Shown: positions 57,021-64,000 of the stretch, piece by piece
Layout: each line of letters begins with the position of its first letter
Position numbering within the stretch: the first letter of the stretch is position 1
Origin: JAJVID01 sp035714085
GTDB lineage: Bacteria; Acidobacteriota; Blastocatellia; RBC074
Direction: 5' to 3'
DNA length: 64,000 nt
Assembly: GCA_035714085.1 (NCBI GenBank)
Contig: DASTMP010000084.1
Span: 1-64,000, forward strand
Notes under the pieces: model-generated
What the model was told of the DNA's origin: nothing
The model's input: the letters and a program-made list of their open reading frames with translations, nothing else
The model's database searches: none
Made by a program: the position numbers and the translations under genes

Positions 57021-58079
57021 ATGGCAGTTCAAGTAAAGAGACGTGTAGGCATTCTCGGCGCGACAGGGACAGTCGGCCAAAGGTTGATTCATATGCTGCG
57101 CGATCACCCGTATTTCGAAGTGACTGCGCTTGCGGCTTCAGACCGCTCCGAAGGCAAACGCTTCGCTGATGTTTGCAATTGGAAGCTCCCTTTTGAAATG
57201 CCCGAAGCGGCGAAAGATATAAAAGTTTTCGGCTGCAAGCCGCCGCTCGATTGCGATCTTGTGATTTCCAGTTTGCCGTCTGGCATCGCTGCCGAGGCGG
57301 AAGTCGCGTTCGCCGCCGCCGGCTTTCCCGTCATCAGCAATTCGTCGTCATATCGAATGCCTGAAGACGTGCCGCTGGTCGTCCCCGAAATCAACCCCGA
57401 TCACCTCGACGTCATACCCGCGCAGCAGAAGAACCGCGGGTATTATCGCGGCTATCTCGTCACCAACCCCAACTGCACGACCATCGGCCTGGTGATGGCG
57501 CTCGCGCCTCTGCGTCAGGCTTTCGGCCTCGAAGCCGTGGTGATGACCTCGATGCAGGCCATCTCGGGAGCGGGCTATCCAGGCGAGGCCTCGATGGACA
57601 TCATTGACAACGTGATGCCGTTCATCGGCGGCGAAGAAGAGAAGGTCGAAGTCGAGCCGCAGAAGATCCTCGGTAAGTTCACCGGCGAGAAGATCGAATC
57701 GGCCCCTTTCAAAGTCAGCGCCCAATGCAACCGTGTCCCCGTCCAGGACGGCCATCTTGAATCGGTGCGCGTGAAATTGAGCAGACAGGCGACGGTCGAA
57801 CAGGTCGTCGAAGCGCTGACGAATTTCACAGGCTTGCCGCAGGAGTTGAAATTGCCGACCGCGCCCGCGCGCCCGGTGATCGTCCGGTTTGAAAAAGATC
57901 GACCGCAGCCGCGATTGGATCGCGACGCCGAGAAGGGAATGGCGACTGTGGTCGGGCGTATATCGAAAGACACCGTCTTCGATTTCAAGTTCACGCTGAT
58001 CAGCCACAACACGATTCGCGGGGCTGCGGGGGCGGCGTTATTGAATGCGGAGCTGTTGGTGGCGAAGGGGCTTCTGTAG
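57021..58079 (+). CDS. asd: Aspartate-semialdehyde dehydrogenase (archaeal/fungal-type)
   Basis: 352 residues. NADP motif GILGATGTVGQRL, active-site Cys in TNPNCTTIGLV, and the conserved SMQAISGAGYPGEASMDI and ISHNTIRGAAGAALLNAELL. The length and the NPNCTTI context fit the archaeal-type family rather than the enterobacterial one. It reduces aspartyl phosphate to aspartate semialdehyde for lysine, threonine and methionine synthesis. TAGGAA precedes the ATG. lysC and thrC follow on the same strand. Confidence 0.94.
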   Translation: MAVQVKRRVGILGATGTVGQRLIHMLRDHPYFEVTALAASDRSEGKRFADVCNWKLPFEMPEAAKDIKVFGCKPPLDCDLVISSLPSGIAAEAEVAFAAAGFPVISNSSSYRMPEDVPLVVPEINPDHLDVIPAQQKNRGYYRGYLVTNPNCTTIGLVMALAPLRQAFGLEAVVMTSMQAISGAGYPGEASMDIIDNVMPFIGGEEEKVEVEPQKILGKFTGEKIESAPFKVSAQCNRVPVQDGHLESVRVKLSRQATVEQVVEALTNFTGLPQELKLPTAPARPVIVRFEKDRPQPRLDRDAEKGMATVVGRISKDTVFDFKFTLISHNTIRGAAGAALLNAELLVAKGLL

Positions 58080-58199
58080 GTGTCAGGTGTCAGGTGTCAG
58101 GTGTCAGTGAAAGAATGACTCCGCAGGTTTCTGCCTGAAACCTGAAGCCTGAAACCTGAAACCTGAAACCTGACATCTGACATCTGACATCTGACATCT
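58078..58199. repeat. Inverted tandem-repeat element (GGTGTCA / CTGACAT units) abutting lysC
   Basis: Arm 1 (58078-58107) is four GTGTCAG units. Arm 2 (58135-58199) is CCTGAAA and TGACATC units and ends at the base before the lysC ATG. Arm 1 includes the asd stop codon region. Confidence 0.9.
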
Positions 58200-59612
58200 A
58201 TGCTTATCGTAATGAAATTCGGCGGCACTTCAGTCGGAAGCGCCGAACGCATCGCCAGGGCCGCTGACCTCACGGTCGCCGGCGCTAAAGAAGGCCATAA
58301 AGTCGTTGTGGTCACTTCGGCGATGGGCGGGGTGACGAACAAGCTCATCGCTGCGGCGCAGAACGCCGTCGGCGGTTACTATCACAAGACCGTCAGCGAC
58401 GATCTGCACGAGCCGCATCGTCAGGCCATACACCTGCTCGCGCCCAACGACGCCGCGCGCCGCCGCGAGGCGATTGAGATGGTGCGCCAGCGGATCGAGC
58501 GTTTCGAGACGTTGTGCAAAGGGTTGACCATGGTGCGCGAGTTGACGCCGCGCACGCTCGACGCGATCTCCGGGCTGGGCGAAATGATGTGCGCTCCGAT
58601 CCTCTCGTGCGCGATCGCGGAACGCGGCCTGGCCTCGCGTCCCATCGAGGCCACCGAACTGATCGTCACCGACGACCAGTTCGGCCAGGCCGAGCCGTTG
58701 ATGGCCGAAACCCGGGCGCAGACGCGAGACAGACTGACGCCGCTGCTCGAACAGGGCGAGATACCGGTTATCACCGGTTTCGTCGCCGCGACGAAGGAGG
58801 GCGCGCTGACGACGCTCGGGCGCGGCGGCTCCGATTACACGGCGTCGATCATCGGCGCGGCGATGGACGCCGACGAGGTCTGGATCTGGACCGACGTCGA
58901 CGGCGTGATGACGGCCAACCCGGGCGATGTGCCAGAAGCGCGCACGATACGGGAGATCAGCTACAGCGAGGCCTCCGAGCTGGCCTATTATGGCGCGAAG
59001 GTGCTGCACCACAAGACGATCCTGCCAGTCTACAGACAGGGCATCCCGATTCGCATCCTCAACAGCTTCAGCCCGGAGAATTCGGGCACGCGCATCAGCG
59101 TCGATGGCCGCCCGTCGGAGCGGGGCGTCAAGGCCGTCACTTCGATCCGCCACGTGAGCCTGATCACGATCAGCGGCAAAGGCATGCAGGGCATACCGGG
59201 CATCGCCGCGAAAGCCCTGGCCGCGGTCGCCGTGGAACGCGCCAACATCCTGATGATCGCGCAGGCTTCGTCCGAGAACAACATCTGCTTCGTGATCAAT
59301 TCGTCGGAGGCTGCGCGCGTGGTGAAATCGCTCCGCTCGGCGCTGGAATTCGATCTGATGCTGGGCCACATCGAAGACGTCTCGGCGTACGATTCGATCG
59401 CGGTCGTCGCCGTAGTCGGCGACCGTATGCAGGGCACGCCGGGCATTGCGGGCAAGGTCTTCGCCGCGCTCGGCGACTCCGGAGTCAACGTGATCGCCAT
59501 CTCGCAAGGCTCATCCGAACGCAACATCTCACTGATTGTCGCGGCGGCCGACGCGGCTGAAGCCGTGCGCGCCATTCATCTCGCTTTCGAACTCGATAAG
59601 CCGTCTCAATGA
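58200..59612 (+). CDS. lysC: Aspartate kinase
   Basis: 470 residues. Kinase domain from KFGGTSVGSAERI through GRGGSDYTASIIGAAMDADE and WTDVDGVMTANP, about 1-300. Two ACT domains follow (ISGKGMQGIPGIAAKALAAV and VVGDRMQGTPGIAGKVFAAL), so feedback inhibition by lysine and/or threonine is expected. It phosphorylates aspartate, the step before asd. The ATG directly follows the last repeat unit, and no Shine-Dalgarno is seen. Confidence 0.95.
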   Translation: MLIVMKFGGTSVGSAERIARAADLTVAGAKEGHKVVVVTSAMGGVTNKLIAAAQNAVGGYYHKTVSDDLHEPHRQAIHLLAPNDAARRREAIEMVRQRIERFETLCKGLTMVRELTPRTLDAISGLGEMMCAPILSCAIAERGLASRPIEATELIVTDDQFGQAEPLMAETRAQTRDRLTPLLEQGEIPVITGFVAATKEGALTTLGRGGSDYTASIIGAAMDADEVWIWTDVDGVMTANPGDVPEARTIREISYSEASELAYYGAKVLHHKTILPVYRQGIPIRILNSFSPENSGTRISVDGRPSERGVKAVTSIRHVSLITISGKGMQGIPGIAAKALAAVAVERANILMIAQASSENNICFVINSSEAARVVKSLRSALEFDLMLGHIEDVSAYDSIAVVAVVGDRMQGTPGIAGKVFAALGDSGVNVIAISQGSSERNISLIVAAADAAEAVRAIHLAFELDKPSQ

Positions 59613-59613
59613 T

Positions 59614-60936
59614 ATGCCTTCACTTCGCTGCATCAACTGCCAATCCAATTTCCCGACGTCGCAGAGAATGTACACCTGTTCGAAATGCTCCGGCCTTCTG
59701 GATGTCGTTTATGACGTGGACGGGTTTCAGGGCGAATATTTGGTGAGAAGCTGGGACGCGCGTCGCGCTTCGTCTAAAACCATTGACCAGAGCGGCGTCT
59801 GGCGCTTCCGCGAACTACTGCCCGAAGCCGATGAGGCTAAAATCGTCACGATGGTGGAAGGCAATACGCCGATCTGGGACGCGCCGCGATCCGCCACTTA
59901 CGCGAGGATGAAGCGCCTCTCGTTCAAACACCTGGGGATGAATCCGACCGGATCATTCAAGGATTTGGGGATGACTACGGGGATCACTCAGGCGAAGCGC
60001 CTGCGCGCGACCGGTGTGGCCTGCGCGAGCACCGGCAACACCTCCGCCTCGATGGCGGCCTACGCCGCGCGCGCCAGGATTAAGGCGTTCGTCTTCATCC
60101 CCTCGGGCCAGATCGCGCTCGGCAAACTCTCGCAGGCGCTCGATTATGGCGCGATCGTGCTTCAGATTGACGGTGATTTCGACGACGCGATGCGGCTGGT
60201 GCGCGAAGTGGCGAACCGGTCGCGGCTCTACCTGCTCAACTCGGTCAACCCTTTTCGCCTGGAAGGTCAAAAGACGATCGCATTCGAGATGGCGCAGCAG
60301 CGCGGATGGCGCGCGCCCGACCGCGTAATCGTGCCGGGCGGCAATCTGGGCAATTCCTCGGCGATCGCAAAAGGCTTCCACGAACTGCTTGAACTCGGCG
60401 TGATCGCAAAAATGCCGAAAATCACCATCGTCCAGGCCGAAGGCGCCAACCCACTCTATCGGATGTGGACGCGAGACCACGACCTTCAGGATGCGGATTT
60501 GAAATTGGAGCCCGTCAAGAACGCGACCACGCTAGCCACGGCGATCAAGATCGGCGCCCCTCTCTCGTGGCCGAAGGCGATCCGCGGATTGCGTTGGTCC
60601 GAGGGCGAGGTAGAGCAGGTCACTGAACAGGAGATCGCCGACGCGAAGGCTATGATCGGTCTCGACGGCATCGGCTGTGAACCGGCTTCGGCGGTCACGC
60701 TAGCCGGCCTCAGAAAAATGGTGGCGGCTGGCGGCGTCAATCCCGATGAGGATGTTGTGGCCATTCTGACCGGCCACATCTTGAAGGACCCGGATTACAC
60801 GGTCAATTATCACCGCGGCGCGCTCAGCCTCTCTGGCAAAGGCGGCAAGAAGATAGCTATCGAATCGCGCTACGCGAACGCCTTTACGAGTGTACCCGCC
60901 GACCGCGACGCGATTATGGGAGCCCTGGGATTCTAA
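59614..60936 (+). CDS. thrC: Threonine synthase
   Basis: 440 residues, PLP-dependent. The N-terminus has two CxxC pairs (CINCQSNF, CSKCSGLL), a zinc-ribbon-like feature of this branch. The PLP lysine lies in NPTGSFKDLGMT, and the glycine-rich phosphate site is GGNLGN with ASTGNTSASMAAYAARA. It converts O-phosphohomoserine to threonine. It starts 2 bases after the lysC stop, so the two are coupled. Homoserine dehydrogenase and kinase are not in the window. Confidence 0.94.
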   Translation: MPSLRCINCQSNFPTSQRMYTCSKCSGLLDVVYDVDGFQGEYLVRSWDARRASSKTIDQSGVWRFRELLPEADEAKIVTMVEGNTPIWDAPRSATYARMKRLSFKHLGMNPTGSFKDLGMTTGITQAKRLRATGVACASTGNTSASMAAYAARARIKAFVFIPSGQIALGKLSQALDYGAIVLQIDGDFDDAMRLVREVANRSRLYLLNSVNPFRLEGQKTIAFEMAQQRGWRAPDRVIVPGGNLGNSSAIAKGFHELLELGVIAKMPKITIVQAEGANPLYRMWTRDHDLQDADLKLEPVKNATTLATAIKIGAPLSWPKAIRGLRWSEGEVEQVTEQEIADAKAMIGLDGIGCEPASAVTLAGLRKMVAAGGVNPDEDVVAILTGHILKDPDYTVNYHRGALSLSGKGGKKIAIESRYANAFTSVPADRDAIMGALGF

Positions 60937-61009
60937 GGCGACTGGGGGACTAGGCGACTGGGCGATTTGAGGTCTCTTTATCGCCCAGTCGCCTAGTCCC
61001 CCAGTCGCC
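60937..61009. repeat. Perfect 29-bp inverted repeat between convergent genes
   Basis: Arms 60937-60965 and 60981-61009 are exact reverse complements (GGCGACTGGGGGACTAGGCG start) around 15 bases. It starts right after the thrC stop and faces a convergent gene, so it may act as a bidirectional terminator. Confidence 0.92.
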
Positions 61010-61019
61010 CCATCTCTCT

Positions 61020-61448
61020 CTATTTGTCTCCCACTGGCACTTCGTCCGGGTTGTCTTCCTTATTTGCCTGTTTCGCGATCCGCTTCTCGGTTTTGGATTT
61101 ATTAAGCTTAAGGATTGTTTCGCTCGATCCGTCCCAGATTCTGGAGAGGAAATACTGGTCGCCATAGCGATTGAAGACCAATTTCGATTTTGGGCTGTCG
61201 GTCGGCTTGTGCCTGATGGTATTGAATGTCACAGCCTTGCCTTTCTTGGCATGGCGGATGGTCAGCGTGCCTGAGTCGCCTACGGACTCGATCAGGTATT
61301 CGCCTTTCGGCATGCGCCTTTTTCCAACCATAAAATCGAACGGGATTTCAGCCCTGATTTTGACAGTGAAGGGGGCAGCCAAGGTTGTGGCAAGAGATGC
61401 GGCGCCGAGACTGATGGCGACGATCAGGCTGATGATCAGTTTCTTCAT
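61020..61448 (-). CDS. Small secreted protein of unknown function
   Basis: 142 residues. Signal peptide of about 25 residues (MKKLIISLIVAISLGAASLA). The mature part begins with KIRAEIPFDFMVGKRRMPKG, a pattern common to a family of small secreted proteins in Acidobacteria with no assigned role. It is basic at the C-terminus (KLNKSKTEKRIAKQ). AGGAG precedes the ATG at 61448. A longer in-frame start at 61478 is less likely. Confidence 0.8.
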   Translation of the reverse strand: MKKLIISLIVAISLGAASLATTLAAPFTVKIRAEIPFDFMVGKRRMPKGEYLIESVGDSGTLTIRHAKKGKAVTFNTIRHKPTDSPKSKLVFNRYGDQYFLSRIWDGSSETILKLNKSKTEKRIAKQANKEDNPDEVPVGDK

Positions 61449-61518
61449 ATTTCTCCTAAGGATTGGGCGCCCGGACAAATTGGATGGATTGGCCGGACGC
61501 GATTGGCTCGATCAAGTA

Positions 61519-62565
61519 TCAGTTTGGGCCGTCGGACTGCGCCTGGCAGTTCGGCGGGAAGACAGGGATTGTAATCTGAGCGTTAGCGGCAAGCGTCAGC
61601 TTGCGCAGGTTATGACCGCCATTGAAGGCGCGCAGCGCATCCTGATTGGCGTTCACGACGATCGCCGCGCCGAGGTAAGCGTTGTCAGCTTGTGAGAAGA
61701 ACTTCAGCCAGCCGCTACGTCCGGACGGAACCAGAGACGAAATCGGAGGCGTCGTGCGTGGGAATAAACTTGTGATGTTCCCCTGGAACTGGCACCGGTC
61801 GACGGTGAAGGAGAAACTGCCCGAGGCCTGCGCGTCGTCGTAGACCAGACCGGTCAGAGATCCGATTTCGGCGCCGCCGAATGTCAAGTCGCCCCCGACC
61901 CGGTTGATTATCAGCAGCGTGTCGGCGCCGTCGGCCGGGCTGGTGAAGTTGTCGAGCGCAAGAGCGCGCGGCGCGCGATTGTACCCCCCTACGGCGCCGT
62001 TAAAGCTCAACACCGCCGTAAGCGAATTCGAATCGCATCCCACAAGCGCGCCGGGCGGGCCGAGCGCCGCGAAGGCTTCGGCGCCGAGATTGGCCGCATG
62101 GCCGGTCGTCATCTTGACGTACTCATCGCCGATCAGATGATTGAATACCACGGGGCGGCCCGCTTCATCCGAGGCCACCGCGATGATGTAGCCGGTTGTC
62201 CCCGGATCGACGTCCGAAGCCAGGAACGAGGCCGTCTGATTCGGCGTCAGGCAGATGAAGCTGTCAGCCGCGCTGCTGTCATCGGCGTTTACGAAGAAGA
62301 GATGAACGGACACCGACGATGTGTTGTTGGTATTGGTGATGTTGACGCGGGTGTTCTGGCCGCCGCTGTCGGCTACGCCCGAGGTGTAGTAGTTATAGAA
62401 CAGCAACGACCCGACCTTTTGATCGCCGACTTCCGATTGCGGAGGAATGCTCGCCCCAGGGCCGACGGGAAGGCCGCGTGGGGCTTGGGCTAGCGCGCTC
62501 GTCGAGATCGCGACCAGCGCGAAGAGCGCCAGCAAAGCATGCATTAGTTTGCGCGAGATTTTCAT
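61519..62565 (-). CDS. Secreted protein of unknown function
   Basis: 348 residues. Signal peptide ending ALAQ at about residue 27. The mature protein is rich in Asn, Ser, Thr and Gly and predicted to be mostly beta (NTRVNITNTNNTSSVSVHLF, YNYYTSGVADSGG, ADTLLIINRVGGDLTFGG). Three or four scattered cysteines could form disulphides. No known domain recognised; a surface or extracellular beta-sandwich protein is likely. The ATG at 62565 has AAAGGAG about ten bases upstream. Confidence 0.75.
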   Translation of the reverse strand: MKISRKLMHALLALFALVAISTSALAQAPRGLPVGPGASIPPQSEVGDQKVGSLLFYNYYTSGVADSGGQNTRVNITNTNNTSSVSVHLFFVNADDSSAADSFICLTPNQTASFLASDVDPGTTGYIIAVASDEAGRPVVFNHLIGDEYVKMTTGHAANLGAEAFAALGPPGALVGCDSNSLTAVLSFNGAVGGYNRAPRALALDNFTSPADGADTLLIINRVGGDLTFGGAEIGSLTGLVYDDAQASGSFSFTVDRCQFQGNITSLFPRTTPPISSLVPSGRSGWLKFFSQADNAYLGAAIVVNANQDALRAFNGGHNLRKLTLAANAQITIPVFPPNCQAQSDGPN

Positions 62566-62670
62566 TAGTTGATTTCTCCTTTCGGGCTGGCTACAGGCCG
62601 GGCCAATGATATTCATTGCATGAGACGGTTTCAAGCTCGGCCGCCAACATTGGAGCGTGTCAGAGTTTTT

Positions 62671-64000
62671 GTGTAAACGGAATTCATCACGATCAAGCTT
62701 TAGTAACGCCTAGCACTTCTAACGGTAAGCGATTTTCGTAGAGGATCGCAAACTGTTGCAGAACCGCTTTCCAGTTCCTGATTGGCATCGTCCACTTCCG
62801 GCTGATTTGCTCCAGCCCGAGGTAAATCAACCGATAGACTGAATCGTCATTCGGGAAGGCGCTCCGGCCTTTGATGATCTTTCTCAAGCTGAAATTGAGT
62901 GATTCGATCGCGTTGGTCGTATAGACCACTCGACGGATCTCCGCAGGCAACTCGAACATCGGTTTGACTCGCGCCCAGTTGGCCCGCCACGAACGCGAGA
63001 TGACCGGGTACTTCCTGTCCCATTTGACTTGGAACTTCTCCAGCGCTTGCAGGGCTTCCGTCTCGGTCGCCGCCTGGTAGATCGTCTTGAGGTCATCGGC
63101 CACCGCCTTGCGCTCCTTGTGGCTGACGAAGCTCAAGGAGTGTCGCACTAGATGTACGGCGCAAGTCTGTACTGTCGTGTTCGGGAAGACGCTCTCGATC
63201 GCTTCTGGCAGTCCTTTGAGCCCGTCTACGCAGGCGATGAAGATGTCTTCCACGCCGCGCGAAGCCAGTTCATTGAGTAACTGCAAATAGAACTTCGCGC
63301 CTTCGCCTTCACTGAGCCACAGGCCGAGCAGTTCCTTGCGGCCTTCGAGGTTGACCCCGACTGCGACGTAGAGCGCCTTCTTAACAACTCGTCCTTCGTC
63401 GCGCACTTTGAGGAAGAGCGCGTCCAGGTAGAGGATCGGCCAGACTGCTTGCAGCGGCCTCGTGCGCCATTCCTGCACGCCGGCGCTGACCGATTCGCAG
63501 ACCGATGAGACGAACTCGGGCGAAACATCGATGTCGTACTTTTCGCGCAGGAAACTCTGTATGTCACGAGTAGTCATCCCACGCGCGTAAAGCGCCAGGA
63601 TCGTCTCGTCGAAGCCGTCCCACCGCCGCTGATGCTTGGCGACCAGTTGCGGCTCGAACTCGCCGTTGCGGTCACGCGGGACTTCGACTTCGACTTCAGA
63701 GTCTTCGGTCTTGATTTTCTTTCGGGAAGAACCGTTGCGGGAGTTGCCGCTGTTGCGCCCCGAGGCGTCATGCTTTTCATAGCCGAGCAGATGAGTCAGC
63801 TCGCCATCGAGGGCGTTTTCAATGAAAGCCTTGCGGAGGTCTTTCAGGAGGTCTTCAATTTCTCCAGCTGTCTTGCGGCCCGAGAGCAACTGTTTGACAA
63901 GTTGCGGGTCGAGTTTGGGTGTCTTCTCTTTGGGTTGAACGGACATGGTTCAAGTTCCTTTCTGAAGTATGGTTGTTTACTCCATTTTGTCCGTTTACAC
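62671..64000 (-). mobile_element. IS256-family insertion sequence (right end at or beyond the window edge)
   Basis: GTGTAAACGGA at 62671-62681 is repeated in inverse at 63990-64000, marking terminal inverted repeats around one transposase gene. A target duplication cannot be checked because the right flank is outside the window. The true tips may extend a few bases outward. Confidence 0.8.
62693..63946 (-). CDS. IS256-family (mutator-type) transposase
   Basis: 417 residues, complete. The DDE residues are Asp175 (ILYLDALFLKVR), Asp241 (FIACVDGLKGLPEAI) and Glu348 (YTTNAIESLNFSLRK), with the C/H motif TCAVHLVRHS between the second and third. A charged N-terminal region binds DNA. AAAGGAA precedes the ATG. 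No frameshift, so the element is probably active or recently active. Confidence 0.95.
   Translation of the reverse strand: MSVQPKEKTPKLDPQLVKQLLSGRKTAGEIEDLLKDLRKAFIENALDGELTHLLGYEKHDASGRNSGNSRNGSSRKKIKTEDSEVEVEVPRDRNGEFEPQLVAKHQRRWDGFDETILALYARGMTTRDIQSFLREKYDIDVSPEFVSSVCESVSAGVQEWRTRPLQAVWPILYLDALFLKVRDEGRVVKKALYVAVGVNLEGRKELLGLWLSEGEGAKFYLQLLNELASRGVEDIFIACVDGLKGLPEAIESVFPNTTVQTCAVHLVRHSLSFVSHKERKAVADDLKTIYQAATETEALQALEKFQVKWDRKYPVISRSWRANWARVKPMFELPAEIRRVVYTTNAIESLNFSLRKIIKGRSAFPNDDSVYRLIYLGLEQISRKWTMPIRNWKAVLQQFAILYENRLPLEVLGVTKA

Noticed and set aside
58230..59507. A 425-codon minus-strand frame opposite lysC
   Set aside because: Shadow of lysC, with Arg/His/Asp-rich composition and no family match.

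Overview
The window looks like chromosomal DNA of an acidobacterium, most likely class Blastocatellia (inference). The grounds are three very large Oar-type TonB-dependent receptors with an N-terminal carboxypeptidase-regulatory-like domain, a winged-helix/TPR 'CadC-like' regulator, a secretin with a C-terminal cohesin domain, small secreted proteins of a type common in Acidobacteria, and GC-rich coding sequence with long antisense shadow frames. No rRNA, tRNA or CRISPR array was seen.

Layout. (1) 1-6733, minus strand: L-rhamnose catabolism (rhaD aldolase/dehydrogenase fusion, rhaI, rhaB cut by the left edge), preceded by a regulator that joins an IclR-type helix-turn-helix to a sugar-binding periplasmic-protein domain. 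(2) 6848-27485: a GntR/FCD regulator divergent from about 20 kb of plus-strand genes. These appear to form an aromatic-acid catabolic island: pobA (4-hydroxybenzoate to protocatechuate), a fused LigB-LigA extradiol dioxygenase (GalA/DesB type), a GalB-type PIG-L oxalomesaconate hydratase and a LigK/GalC aldolase. Interleaved are a DUF6282 hydrolase, an SDR overlapping the dioxygenase gene, a DUF1932 dehydrogenase, a TPP enzyme, a MetE-core methyltransferase, an MFS transporter, an exported esterase and two TonB receptors. A perfect 14-bp-arm palindrome between two divergent promoters is the likely operator. (3) 27534-34778: an exported monoheme protein, Tat-exported Gfo/Idh oxidoreductase and TIM-barrel isomerase, an exported caspase-fold (CHAT-like) protein and a GT21-like glycosyltransferase. 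(4) 34933-39533: an ArnT-like glycosyltransferase and a third TonB receptor. (5) 40060-48050: a type IV pilus/type II secretion cluster (GspF/PilC, GspE/PilB, secretin, two pseudopilins, PilM-like). (6) 48441-56795: anti-sigma factor, mtnA, a decayed ATPase/TPR gene, a flavoprotein, the winged-helix/TPR regulator and a GMC oxidoreductase. (7) 57021-60936: asd-lysC-thrC. (8) 61020-64000: two secreted proteins and an IS256-family element.

The feature that best unifies the window, and is least explained by standard annotation, is a class of intergenic elements. At about 20 junctions there is a pair of inverted arms, often built of short tandem units of about 8-12 bp, around a short spacer. The architecture is the same at each locus but the sequence is usually different. 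Several end exactly at a start codon and leave the gene without a Shine-Dalgarno sequence (rhaB, the IclR-like gene, pobA, the GT21 gene, lysC). Others lie inside reading frames.
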